A stretch of 64,000 nucleotides of DNA from Anaeromyces robustus (lineage: Eukaryota > Neocallimastigomycota > Neocallimastigomycetes > Neocallimastigales > Neocallimastigaceae). The position numbers and the translations under genes were made by a program. The DNA lies in NCBI GenBank assembly GCA_002104895.1, contig MCFG01000072.1, positions 102,501 to 166,500 on the forward strand. Direction: 5' to 3'. The notes beneath the pieces were generated by a model. It saw nothing but the letters and a program-made list of their open reading frames with translations, was not told the DNA's origin and searched no databases. Shown here piece by piece: positions 15,385 through 28,439 of the stretch; positions within the stretch are counted from its first letter, which is position 1; each line of letters starts with the position of its first letter.

Positions 15385-15607
15385 CTATATATATATATAC
15401 ATTATTTATAATATATTATTTTTCTAACTTTTACAATTTATTTTTATTATTTTAATTTCATAAATAAATAAATAAAAAAAAAAAATAAGATGATTTTCTT
15501 TTCTTAAATTAAAAATTAAATTAAAAAATTAAATTAAAAAATATAAAACAATGTAATAAGAAATTTATTTATTTATTTATTTTTATTTCTTTTTTTTTTT
15601 TTCTTTT

Positions 15608-15649
<42 letters not shown>

Positions 15650-15898
15650 AAGAGGTGATTTTTAATAAATAAAAATTATATAAAAGTTATAAAAGTAATA
15701 AAGCAAGACTAACTAAGAAAATTTTCAGTGGTACTTATATTATCACTAATAATTTTCATAAGAAAATGAAGAATAAAAAAAAAAAAAAATTAACATAAAG
15801 TAAAAACAATGAAAAAAAAAATATAAAAAATAAAAAATAAAAAATAAAAAATAAAAAATAAAAAATAAAAAATAAAAAATAAAAATAAATTAATTATT
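14442..15898. other. Intergenic between convergent genes
   Basis: Shared 3' region of the NDT80 gene (+) and the FYR-domain gene (-). It contains A runs at 14480-14508 and 14537-14551, T runs at 15349-15382 and 15612-15642, and an (AAAAAAT)n array at about 15832-15886 next to the minus-strand stop. A short inverted repeat pairs TATTACCAC (14772-14780) with GTGGTAATA (14804-14812). No gene seen. Confidence 0.65.
15832..15886. repeat. (AAAAAAT)n microsatellite
   Basis: Seven or eight copies of a TAAAAAA heptamer just beyond the stop codon of the minus-strand FYR-domain gene, in its 3' UTR region. Confidence 0.85.
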
Positions 15899-18800
15899 TT
15901 ATTCTTCGTCTGAAGTTATTTGTGAATCATTTACTACTGAAGTTTTTGTATTATTATCAAAATCAGATGTTGCACTTTCTTCTTCTATTTCATCTTCATC
16001 TTCTTCATCAATGGTATCATCTGTTTCTATACTTTCTTTTTTTCTTTCTCTTTTTTTATCTTCTTCCTTTTTTTTAGGTGATGAATTTCCTTTTTTCTTT
16101 GGTGATTTTTCCTTTTTTTCATTATTATCCTCCTCCTCTTCCTCCTCTGCATTATTATCATCATCATCTTCTATTTCATCCATTTCTTCATCATCTTCTC
16201 CACGAGTTGTTTCTGTTTCAACTCCTTCCGTTTCTTCCTGAATATTATCTTGACTATCTTCAACCATTTCTTCTGTATCTTCAATTTCTTCTTCTTGTTC
16301 TTTTTTAACTTCTTTATTTTCTACTGACATTGAATTATTTTCTTGTTGTTCATCTAATAATCTGTCTCTTTCCATTTGCATTAATTCATTTTTTGCTGCT
16401 AATGTAGCTTTTTTTAATGAACGACCTGATGTTGTTTCAAACTATTTATAATATTTATTTATTATTTTTATAATTAAGATTTATATTATTATTATTATCA
16501 ATAATATTATATAAAAAAAAAATAATATAATAATAATAATGATAATAATTAATAATTAATAATTAATAATCAACAACAACAATAATAATAATTAATAATT
16601 AATAATTAATAATTAATAATCAACAACAACAATAATAATAATTAATAATTAATAATTAATAATTAATAATTAATAATCAACAACAACAATAATAATAATT
16701 AATAATTAATAATTAATAATTAATAATTAATAATTAATAATTAATAATTAATAATTAATAATTAATAATTAATAATTAATAATCAATAATCAATAATTAA
16801 TAATTAATAATAATAATAAATAAGATAAATATATATATATGATATATATATATATATAATAAATTATAATAATTGATATAATTTTGAATTTAATATTTAC
16901 CTTTTGCCATTTATAATTTTTACATTTATTTGCATTTGGTAAATCCTGAATTAATTTTGCAATAGTTGATGAAGTAAAACCAAAATAATCTGGTCCTGAT
17001 GCACTATTACTATGATCTTTATTTCTCATTTCATTAACAGCTATTTTTTTCAAATAAATTAATAATATATATTTAAATAATTTACATTTAATGAATATTA
17101 AAATATTTAAATATTAAATTGTATATATGTTAATAGTATAATAATATAATTATAATGATAAAAAAAAATTAAATTTTTATATCAAAATATACCTTTTACA
17201 ATACTAATCCAAGCACCAGTTGGTGATGATGCTGATGTTTTTTTGTCTACTGCATCTTCTGGGGTAACTTCAAAAATAGGTGCTTTACCACCATCTTTAA
17301 CAACACAACGATAATTGACGTATTCATCTGATTTTACCATACTAAAGTATCGTCTAATGACAATAATAATAACATAATAATAATAATAATATAATTATTA
17401 TTATTAACAATATACAATATTAATAATTATTATTATTTTTACTATATATATATATTTTTTTTTCTATATATATTTTACTATTATTATTATATATATTTTT
17501 TTCTTTCTAAATATATTTTATTATTATTATTATATATATTTTTTCTACATATATTTTACTATTATTATTATATATATTTCTTTTCTTTCTAAATATATTT
17601 TATTATTATTATTATATATATATATTTTATTATTATTATTATATATATTTCTTTTCTTTCTAAATATATTTTATTATTATTATTATATATATATTTTTTC
17701 TATATATATTTTACTATTATTATTATATATATTTCTTTTCTACATATATTTGATTGTTATTTTTATTTTTATTTTTATTTTTATTTTTATTTTTATTTTT
17801 ATTTTTATTTTTATTTTTATTTTTATTTTTATTTTTATTTTTATTTTTATTTTTATTTTTATTTTTATTTTTATTTTTATTTTTATTTTTATTATTATTA
17901 TTATTATTATTTAATATTAATTGTATATATACCTTGTTAGGGTATAACCAACAGGGAAAATATAACGTTCATTATGAAAAGTATCTCTATCATAAACTAC
18001 TGTTCCTAATTTATGAAGAGTCATAACACCAAGACGAATTGGAAGAATGGCATTACCATTTTCATCTGTATCTACATGTTGAGCTCTTCTTACTGAGTTA
18101 CCACGTTTACGTTTTGAACGACTTTTACGTTTTGGAGTTGATGTATCTTCTTCATTTTTATTTTTTTGATTGTTTTTTCTATTTTCAGATGCTAATGTTG
18201 TATTACATTGTATTATATTGTATTATATTATATTATTTATATTATTTATATTATTTATATTATATTATATTATTTATATTGTTTATATTATTTATATTAT
18301 TTATATTATATTATTTATATTGTTTATATCATTTATATCATTTATATTGTTTATATTATTTAATATTATTTATATTATTTATTTTATTTATATTATTTTA
18401 TATTTAATTATTTAATTATATTTTAATAAAAAATATTATATAAAAATATTCATATACATTTTATTATAATATATATTAATTAATAAAAAAATTTTTTGTA
18501 TAATTAATAATTAATAAAAATTTTTTGTATAATTAAAGAAAAAAAGTTTTTTTAATCCATTTTTAATTATATAAAATTTTTTAAATTAAAATTATGAAAT
18601 GTTACCATCTGAATCTACATCGGAATCTTTTGATTTTTCTGAAATTTCTGAGGATTCTGAATCTGATTCAAATTGTTGTATTTTTTCAATTAATATACTA
18701 GTTAAATAATAATGACAATAATAATATTAATAATAAATAATAATATTATAAATGTCATTATATTATTTAATAATAATGATAATAAAAATATTATAATTAT

Positions 18801-19468
18801 TTTTTTTTAATTATATATATAAATTTATACTATTGCAAAATTTATTAATAAACATACTCTCTTTCATGTTTTAGATATCTTAATCTTTTTTTATAATGAT
18901 CTATCTTTGTTTGAAGTTTAACGTTATTGAATTTTAATTGATCATTTTCCTATAGGAATATTATATATTAGAAATAAAATGATATATTAATATGTTAATA
19001 TATAAATAAACAGATTATATATCATATATTCACAAATAATATTTATGATATTATTTTTTTTATACAAAAATTTACTAAAAGTATTTATTATTTAAACTAT
19101 ATTATAATTATAAATATTAATATCGTTTTTTTTTTTTTTTTTATTATGAATTATAAATTATATAATTTAATATATTTATTATTAATAATGTCAAATAATA
19201 ATTTACTTAAAATTTTTTTTTAAAAAGTTATTTCAATATATATATATAAAGACTCTTTATATATATATATATATTTATTGATATTATTATTAACATATAT
19301 TATTAAATAAAAATATAAATATATTTTGGAATGATTCGATTTAAATTAAATAATTATAAATTATATTTATATTAATATTTATACTTATTTAAAAATATTC
19401 CATACATTTAATGCTTTTTTAAGGCTTTTTTTCAACCTTTTATACTTTTCTTCTGACTTCCCTTCCAT
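15899..19468 (-). CDS. FYRN-FYRC domain nuclear protein, TBRG1-like, 449 aa, seven exons
   Basis: Exons (minus strand) 19468-19406, 18949-18858, 18697-18606, 18191-17933, 17353-17193, 17040-16901 and 16441-15899 total 1,350 nt in frame. Residues 1-60 are a basic coiled-coil (EEKYKRLKKSLKKALN then KIDHYKKRLRYLKHERE), like the N terminus of animal TBRG1. A nuclear localisation stretch PKRKSRSKRKR follows at about 102-112. FYRN lies at about 130-185 (LHKLGTVVYDRDTF..ERYIFPVGYT), and FYRC directly after it (SPTGAWISIVKAVNEMR...SGPDYFGFTSSTIAKLIQDLPNANKCKNY). The tail of about 160 residues is highly acidic with Lys-Pro-Ser patches, as in chromatin proteins. FYR domains occur in Trithorax/MLL and TBRG1 chromatin regulators. 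No SET or JmjC domain is present, so a TBRG1-like adaptor is the best match. Confidence 0.86.
16545..16815. repeat. Intronic array of AATTAAT heptamers with AATCAACAACAAC interruptions
   Basis: Inside the intron between exons 6 and 7 of the FYR-domain gene (16442-16900). Runs of TAATTAA units are broken three times by an AATCAACAACAACAATAAT segment (about 16567, 16618 and 16676), so there is a higher-order repeat of roughly 50-60 bp. Confidence 0.85.
17440..17895. repeat. Intronic minisatellite followed by a (TTTTTA)n array
   Basis: In the intron 17354-17932 of the FYR-domain gene. The first 310 bp alternate TATTATTATTATATATATTT with T/C-rich TTCTTTTCTTTCTAAATATA in irregular units of 45-65 bp. 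From about 17757 to 17893 there are some 22 uninterrupted TTTTTA hexamers. The resulting Leu-Phe open frame on the plus strand is an artefact. Confidence 0.9.
18203..18405. repeat. Intronic TTATATTAT/TTTATATTG repeat
   Basis: In the intron 18192-18605 of the FYR-domain gene. Irregular 9-12-bp units mixing ATTTAT, ATTGT and ATCAT; overlapping open frames here are artefacts. Confidence 0.85.
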
Positions 19469-20465
19469 TCTTTGAGTATTTATAAAATTTATATATGTTT
19501 TTTTTTTACTATTATATAATAAATTTTATGGTATATATTTTTTATTTAAAAAGAAAAAATAAAAAAACTTTTTTTTTTTCATATATATTCTATACTATAT
19601 TGAATTAACATATATATAGATATATATATTTTTCCTTTTTTATTATTTATTTATTTTATTTATTATTTCTAAAATTTTTTATTTTATTATATTCCTTTTT
19701 TTTATATGTTATATATAGTTTTATAATTGAAATAAAAAAAAAGGGGAAAAAAAAACTTAACGATAAAATGTGATAAAATTAAATTTTCTATTTTATTAAT
19801 TGTCTTTTGCTCTGATTTATTTACTTTGAATTCTTAAAAATATATAAATGTTTTTTAAAAATTAATTTGAAAAAAAAAAATACTACTAAAAATCTGTATA
19901 TACTTGTATATGATATATATATATTTTTTATATAATTATAGTTTTAAATATTGTTATATTTATTAAAATATTGAATACTTTTTATTTGATTAATATAATA
20001 TATTTATCTTTTTTTTATTTTTGAATATATTTGTTAAATGGAGTCTTTATTGATTAATGTAATTTATTATCCAAAAATGTTTATATTATTAAACTAATAT
20101 ATTTCTTTTAAAAGTATAATAAATATAAAAATTGAAAGGAAGTTTCTATTGTATGTGACTTTTGTTTAAATTAGCTTTTTTTTTTTTTTTTTTTTATTTG
20201 ATTGAATATTATTATTAAAATTTTTTATTTTTAATTTTTATATTAAATAGTCTTTTCATATATATAATGATGTATTAACAATTTCTTTCTTAAATAAAAT
20301 ATATATAAAGAGGTATTTATTTAACTATAAAGTATGAAAGCCAAAAAATTAAGAACTAATAAAAAAAAAAAAAAAAAAAAACAAAAATGATATATATAAT
20401 AAATAATGTATAATAATGAAATAAAATAAAACTTATTAGTAATAATGAATAACAAATACTTATAA

Positions 20466-20497
<32 letters not shown>

Positions 20498-20827
20498 ATA
20501 TAAAAAAAAAAAAAGGAAAAAAAAACAAATAAAATAGAGGAAAAATTGAAAAAAAAAATTGAAATTAATATATTATTGGAAAATTAGAAAATAAAGATTT
20601 TTTAAATAATATTAATATTGATTAAAAAATATAAAATAAATAAAACAGAATTAAAAAATAAAAAAAAAATTTTTTTTCTTATAAATCAGTCAATTATAAT
20701 AAATATAAATTAAAAATAGTTATATATAAATAATAAATATATAATTATATAAATAAATGAATTGAATTACAATAAAATAAATATAAATAAATATAAATAA
20801 ATATAAATAAATATAAATAAATAAATA

Positions 20828-20870
<43 letters not shown>

Positions 20871-21056
20871 ATATATAATTATATAAGAAATAAATAAATA
20901 TAATAAATATAAATAGATATTAATATATATAAATATATATAAATATATATAAAGAAATATAAAGAAATATAAAGAAATATATATAATTATTATATTACAT
21001 AAATAAATAGAAATAAATATTTTTTTTTTAAAAATAGTTTTAAAATATAGTAGATT

Positions 21057-21093
<37 letters not shown>

Positions 21094-23357
21094 TATTTAT
21101 TTATTCATTTATTTCTCAATATTAATTATTATTTTTGTTTATTATTTTATTTCATATACTTTTTTAACAAATGTAAATTTCTTTAATTGTCGTTTTTTTT
21201 TTTTTGAAAAAAAAAAAAGATTTTAAGGTTAATATAAAATTTAAACTTTTATTATATAATTATTCAACATTTTTATATTTATTATTTAACGGATAAATAA
21301 AATTTAAACTTTTTAAGGTTGTTTTATTTTTGTACGATTAATTTTTTGTGATTAAAATAATACAAAATATAATAAAAAATAATATGGAAAATTAAATAGA
21401 TTAAAATGTATTATTATCATAAATAATTATATAATGAATGAAAAAAAAAAAAAATAAAATAAAAAAGGCAATTATGTTAGAAAAAAAGTGAAACTAAATA
21501 ATACAAATAAAAATAAAAATAAAAATAAAAATAATATAATAAATAAATATAAAATTAAGTAAATAAATAAATATAAAATTAAGTAAATAAATAAATATTA
21601 ATAAATATGAATGAATGAACAAATAAATAAATAAATAAATATAAAATTAAGTAAATAAATAAATAAATAAATAAAAATAAAAGGAAATTATATTATTATT
21701 ATGTGTATGATTCCTTATTTATTACTTATTTATTACAATTGTAATATATATGTAATATATATTATAATTGATATATGAAATATATTAAGTGTAATAAAAT
21801 ATATGAATAATAATTATAATTAAACATTTTATATACTATAATTATAATTATATGCATAATAATATAGAATAATATATAATAATATGTTAGTTATTATTAA
21901 CTATTAATTATTATTATTATTATTAACTATTAATTTTTATTATTATTATTATTTAGATAACATTGGTTTTATTATTACAATAATTTATAATTAGAACCAT
22001 ACGTTAAAATGTGATTTATATAATTTAAAATTAAAAAAATCATAATTTAAAAAATCGTTATTTTATTTTTTTTTTTCAAAATAAAATGAACTAATCTTAT
22101 AGTAATTTAAAATTAAAAATATATATATATATATTTTAATTTTTCCTTTTTTTTTTATACATTTTATCTTGATACGCTTAAAGATAAAAATATTTATTTA
22201 ATCTACACGTACTATCAAAGTTTTTTATAATAGATTGAGTAATATTAATGAAAAAATAAGTAAAAATTATATATTTATCTTTTTTTTTTTTTCTCTTTTT
22301 TAATTATTTGTTTATTTATAGTTCTCAATATAAAAGAGGTTATTTATTTTATTTCTAATAATAACTTTTTTTTCTTATTTTTTATACTTAATTATTATTA
22401 TATTATTTTATCAGCAACCAATATTTTAAAAAATATAATCTTGTTTATTATAAAAAAGAAAAAAAAGGTTACTTTTTAAAATTTTATTGTTATGTAATTT
22501 AATAATTTTAAAAAAAAAAAAAAAGAGCTTTTTTTATAATGATAAAGTTACATCCAAAATTATATATTAATATTAAAAAAGTAAAATCTGTAATAAAAAT
22601 TATATGTATAAAATATATTAATTATATTAATATAATATTGATGTATTGATTTAAATAACAAAAAAAAAAAGATTAATAAAATAAAATAAAATATAATAAA
22701 ATAAAATAAAATAAAATAAAATAAAAGAAATGAAAAGAATAAAATATTTATATAATAATATATATATATTTTTTTTTGTAATAGTTTAATACTAGGTTTT
22801 TCTATAGAGTATTACATTTTATTTTTTTTTTTTATTTATATTTATTAAATATTATTACCAAAGTTGTTAAATTTAATAAACAATATGAATGCTTTTTTAA
22901 TATATTAAAAAATTGTTTATAAATTAAATAAAATAAAAAAGAAAACAAAAAAAAAAAAAAAAAAAAAGTATTGGTAAATATTTTTTATTAAAAAAGTTAA
23001 TCATGTTTAATACATTCATAAATTATCCATATATTATAATAAATTTAAAATAATATTTCAAATTTAATTAAATTTTTATCTAAAAAAAAAAAAAATTTAA
23101 AAGTTTGATACATTACATTAATATGATGTGATGTATACGTTATTTTAGTGTTAAGTCTTTTTTTTTTTTTTCCTATGGATAAATAAAAAATTAAAATTAT
23201 TAATATTATATATAAGGAATTTTTTTAAATTAAAAATATATGATTAAATATTTGACATATATAAAATAAATAAATACAATATATATGATTAAATAAGTAT
23301 ATAAATAAATAAATAAATAGATAAATAAATAAATAGATAAATAAATAAATAAATAGA

Positions 23358-23428
<71 letters not shown>

Positions 23429-23470
23429 AAAGATGATAAAAATGTTTTATTATATTTAAAGTTTATTTAA
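19469..23470. other. Long gene-poor spacer between divergent genes
   Basis: Four kb with no coding signal on either strand. It holds (AAAT)n and (ATAAAT)n arrays near 20463-20495, 20780-20880, 21058-21090, 21540-21675 and 23297-23430, an (AAAAT)n patch at 22677-22722 and many homopolymers. It contains the upstream region of the minus-strand FYR gene. Confidence 0.65.
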
Positions 23471-23619
23471 TAAACTTTAATTATATTAATTATATAATAT
23501 GCGTTTTTTATATTCCAAGTAATTAATAGATCCTTATTATTAAATTATTTTCTTAAAAATGGTTTAAAAAAAAAATTTAAATGAAATAACTATTTTTTAT
23601 AAGAAAAATTGGTAGAATG

Positions 23620-24136
23620 TATAAATTCCATTAATAGCCAGATAAAGATTTGTTAGGAAACTAATATATTTAATCATAATTCTTATCACCAGGTGGAATT
23701 AATAAATAAAAATTCATATCTAGAGCGACCTTCAAATTTAATATATATATTTGTATTAAATTTCAATTAAATTGGAAACAATAGCAACTATAAGTTTAAG
23801 TTTAAAGTTAAGGTTAGTAAGTAATCATAATCAAATAGCTTTCTTCTTGGAAAAATCAAAAATAATAAGTTGGGTTTTGAATTTGACAATATTTTCGTCA
23901 CTATATATATATATTTTTTTAATAAACCTATCAATTGAAAGTTAATATTGTTTCTGTAGGTAAATGCCAAAAAATAAAGATCATTTTTTTATTATCATAA
24001 AAATTTAGAATTTCAGAGTCTACTAGCTTTAATCTAGAATTTCTATATTGGATTAAATATCTTGTTTATATGTTTGTAGAATATCAGTAAAAATTTATTA
24101 TTATTATTATTATTATTATCACCATTATTATTATTA

Positions 24137-24172
<36 letters not shown>

Positions 24173-24186
24173 CACCATTATTATTA

Positions 24187-24231
<45 letters not shown>

Positions 24232-24408
24232 CACCATTATTATTATATTATTATTATTATTATTATTATTATCACCATTATTATTATTATTATTATTATT
24301 ATCACCATTATTATTATTATTATTATTATCACCATTATTATTATTATTATTATTATCACCATTATTATTATATTATTATTATTATTATTATTATTATCAC
24401 CATTATTA

Positions 24409-24444
<36 letters not shown>

Positions 24445-25459
24445 CATCATCATCACCATTATTATTATTAAATGAATCAGAATAAGATTAAATTTTTATT
24501 TCATTTTAATTATGAGATTATATATTATCAAATGAAATTTTATTTTTTGAAAACTTGTTCGTCATATTGAATATTAGACATAAATTGATTTTTATTTTTA
24601 TTCTCATTCTATTTATTAGAGTTTTTCTTTTTGTATCTATATTTATTTTAATTTTATTTCTTTTTTTATTATTGAAGTAATTATAGAGGCAATCATCTGA
24701 AGTCGTTTTATATATATAAAATCGGAAGAAAAATACAAAAAAATTTTTTTTCAACTAAATTTTGAAGTGGTTGGGATTATCAATGTTTTAAGGATCTTCT
24801 TAACTATCTAAAGTATATGTTGAATACTGAATACCATTACAGCATAGATTTGGAAATTAATAACATATTGAGTAACTTTTTTTTAATCGTTGATTCTTCC
24901 TTTGGACAAATAAAAATTTGAATCATACTAGGAAGAAATAGGTAGAAAGTTTTAATTCTTTCCAATTCATCAAGTTTTTTTACCTATAAAATTTCCTATA
25001 TCTCAAAAAATTTCAAATAGTTCATTAATAACTTCCTAAAATTCGTAAAAAATTTTATGCTTTTAATAGAATCTATCTTCTTCATTAAAAACTGGACATT
25101 AGATGATTTTTTTTTGTAATATTTTCCATTATATCATAAAAAAGTTTTGAAACTTTTTATTTTATTATTATTTTTTTTTTTTGAGGATTTCATTAGATAC
25201 ATCTAAGCTTATAATAATTTTTTCCAAGGTGTAATGAATATTAAAATTTCAATACGGTTGTTTTGACAATCGTTACACAAGGCGTCATTTTTTTTTTTGA
25301 ATTAATGAGCATTTCAAGGTCTTTAATAACATTGATGTTAGAATGTTAAAGCTTATTGGATTAACTAATTTCAATTTATTATTCTTATTCATTAATTGTT
25401 AACAAAACATTTGATTTGATTTTGATTTAGTGGAATCTAAAATATTTTCAAGAAATAAT
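23620..25459 (-). pseudogene. Decayed, gene-like minus-strand region with an Asn-Gly-Asp-type repeat core
   Basis: This stretch is less homopolymeric and more even in composition than its surroundings, yet has stops in all frames. The longest open pieces are 60 and 78 codons on the minus strand (23788-23970 and 24518-24754). Its core (24088-24470) reads on the minus strand as AAT repeats broken by GGTGAT, the kind of Asn/Gly/Asp tract seen in coding genes here, but spacers of non-triplet length break the frame. It may be an old gene, possibly continuous with the inverted exon copy at 25460-25622. I could not identify a family. Confidence 0.3.
24088..24470. repeat. (ATT)n array with about ten ATCACCATT interruptions
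   Basis: Irregularly spaced TATTATCACCATTATTATT units (spacing roughly 25-65 bp). The flanks are pure microsatellite, so this is a degenerate minisatellite and not a CRISPR-like array. Confidence 0.9.
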
Positions 25460-25622
25460 AAAATTTTTTGTAACCTTTCTATTAACTAAAACTTGAACTT
25501 GTTTACAAGCAAAATAACTATACCGCTTTGGAAACAATTAAAAGTGAAAAATGATTTTTAATAAGTGGACCTACTTTCATTCCATCATTTATTTTTGAAA
25601 TTATAACAGTATTTTTTTCATT
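25460..25622 (-). pseudogene. Inverted partial copy of exon 1 of the pseudouridine synthase/methyltransferase gene
   Basis: Read on the minus strand, 25622 down to 25460 matches 26160-26318 of the neighbouring gene. The first 99 aligned bases differ at only three sites by eye. The rest carries more changes, including a small rearrangement after TCCAAAGCG and an early stop. The copy begins immediately after an A-run on the minus strand (T-run 25621-25646 on plus). It cannot encode the S4 domain. It lies head-to-head with the real exon, about 480 bp apart. Confidence 0.88.
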
Positions 25623-25704
25623 TTTTTTTTTTTTTTTTTTTTTTTTGCAATATTATAAAACAATAAAATAGAATTTTGATTCATTTTGAAAAATTGAGAT
25701 TTCT

Positions 25705-25741
<37 letters not shown>

Positions 25742-26099
25742 ATTCTAATGGCATTAATATTTTTTTCTTTATACCTTTAAAAAATATGGAAAATATAAGA
25801 TCATATTTATATTAATTGTGGATTGATGAACTTTATCTAGTAATTATTAAAATTGTATAATAATATATATTATCAAATAAACTTTAATAATAATAAAACT
25901 TTTATTAAATATATATTAAAATTATTTCTTTTAATTTCTTTTTTATTTTATTTCCTTAACAAATAATATTTCAAAAATATTACTTTTTTTTTTTTTTTTT
26001 TTTTAAATAGAATTTTTAAAAATTATTTATTGACAAAATTTTATAAGGAAAAAAAAAAAAAAAAAACATATATATATATAATGTTAAAATAATGAAAAT
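25623..26099. promoter_or_regulatory. Upstream region of the synthase/methyltransferase gene with two minimal upstream ORFs
   Basis: A/T-rich, with T runs at 25621-25646 and 25986-26004 and (AT)n at 25709-25738. Two tiny upstream ORFs precede the real start: ATG at 26081 (three codons, then stop) and ATG at 26092, whose TGA (26101-26103) overlaps the coding ATG (26100-26102) in an ATGA arrangement. Such an overlap could permit termination-reinitiation; transcript start is unknown. Confidence 0.5.
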
Positions 26100-28032
26100 A
26101 TGAAAATAAAAAGTGAACAAAGATCTTCAATTTCAATTGAAGATGATTCTTCTTCAACAAATGAAAAAAATACTGTTATAATTTCAAAAATAAATGATGG
26201 AATGAAAGTAGGTCCATTTATTAGAAATCATTTTTCACATTTAATTGTTTCCAAAGCGCAAAGTCATCTTGCTTGTAAACAAGGTCAAGTTTTAGTTAAT
26301 GGAAAGGTTGCAAAAGATTTCACTGTTCTTCACACAGGAGATATTGTTAAAGTTACCCGAAAAATGGAAGAAACATTAAAATATAAAGAAGGATTTAAAG
26401 TGGACATTCGATATGAAGATGACGAGCTAGCAGTGGTGTGGTATATATATATATATAGATATAAAATTATAATCATAAAGCAATATAAAAAATTTATTTT
26501 TCTCTTTATAAATTATAATTAATATAAACAAAAATATTTAAAAAAATAAAATAGATTAAAATAGTTCAAAATTAATATTGATGTAAGAATAATTTAATAT
26601 ATTATTTCTTCTATTAAATAAATACAAAGAAAAAAAAAAATAGATATCATAAATAAATAAATAAATAAAAAAAGAAAGAAATGAAGAAAAAAAAACTTTA
26701 AAATAAATAAAATTTATTTCGACCATATTATTATATATAAATATTCATCAAATAATACATTAAAGTTAATTACTATTAAAATTTAATTATGATTAAATAT
26801 TAATAATTTATAATTTATAATATTTCTAAAATAAATCAAATTAAATAAAATAAAATAAAATAAAATAAAATTGAATAACTAAAGGAAACCTTCTGGTACT
26901 ACTTTAAATAATCAATTATCTAATACATTAGAAATTGCTTTGAAATATAATTTAAAAAATTCAAATGCTAATGACAAACTTGAAAATCCGAAATGTGTCT
27001 CATTACTTGATAAAGCAACTTCAGGATTTGTAAGAATATATATATACATATAAATAATAATTATATTTAAATTATAAATAAGTATTTTTTAAAAAAAAAT
27101 TTTTTTTATTTTAAAAATACTTTTGCTTTTATTTATTTTATTATTTTATTATATTATTTTATTATATTATATTATTTTTTTTTTTTTAAAAAAATTATTA
27201 TAATTTCATTAATGTATATTTATATAAAAATTTTTTTAATTATAATAGGTAATTGCTGCAAAAACAGAATCAAGTTATAATACCCTTATGGAGGATTTAA
27301 AAAGTAATAGAATTATACAAACTTATATGGGAATAGTTCATGGAAGAATTGATGGTAACGAAAATGAAAAACAAGTAATTACTTCAGTTTTAGATAATGA
27401 AGAATGTTCAACTGAATATATTATTTCAAAGTTATCAAAAACAAGAAATGGATCAGGATATATTACAACAGTTTTAATAACACCAAAAAAAGGATATAAT
27501 AAATTTCAACCTAGGAAACATATGATTGAATTAGGACATCCAATTATTGGAAATACTCGTTATACTAAACAAATAGCAAATTCAAAAGATAAAGGACTTT
27601 ATTTAACATTAACTTCTCTACATTTTATACATCCAAAAATTCAAAAGGAAATGAATTTTCAAAGCCCAGAACCTTCAAAGTTTAATGCTATTAGAGTTAA
27701 AGAAGAAAAATTTTGGAAAAGAAAACAAGAAGAAGAATTACTTTTATTTGAAAAAGCTGTAGCAGATTCATCAAATCTTTCTAATGATGGAAAAGCATTA
27801 ATTGATTTTATTAATAATGATCAAAGACCTACACCTTATATAATAGGAGAAAAGGTATAATAATAATTATTATATATATATATTAGTTTTAAAATTTAAA
27901 ATTTATTATTATTATTATTATATTATATATATATTAGTTTTAAAATTTAAAATTTATTATTATTATTACATATTACTTTATTATTATCATTATTATTATA
28001 TTACTTTATTATTATCATTATTATTATATTAC

Positions 28033-28071
<39 letters not shown>

Positions 28072-28362
28072 GTTAATAAATTTAATATATATATATATGA
28101 TTTAGGATTTTTTTGGAAGTCAATTTTATGTCAATGAAAATTGTTTAATACCAAGAAAAGCAACTGAAATTTTAGTTAAAGCAACTATTGAATTAAAACC
28201 AAAACGAGTTTTAGATTTAGGTACAGGAAGTGGATGTATTCTATTGTCATGTTTAAAAAATCTTAAAGATGCTAAAGGGGTTGGTATTGATATCTCTGAT
28301 GAAATCTTAGAATTAGCAAATAGGAATAAAAATAGAATATTAGGGGAAAGAAAAGGTAATTG

Positions 28363-28439
<77 letters not shown>

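Noticed and set aside
24088-24470. Regularly interrupted repeat that at first resembles a CRISPR array
   Set aside because: Both 'repeat' and 'spacer' are ATT microsatellite; spacing is irregular and the genome is eukaryotic.
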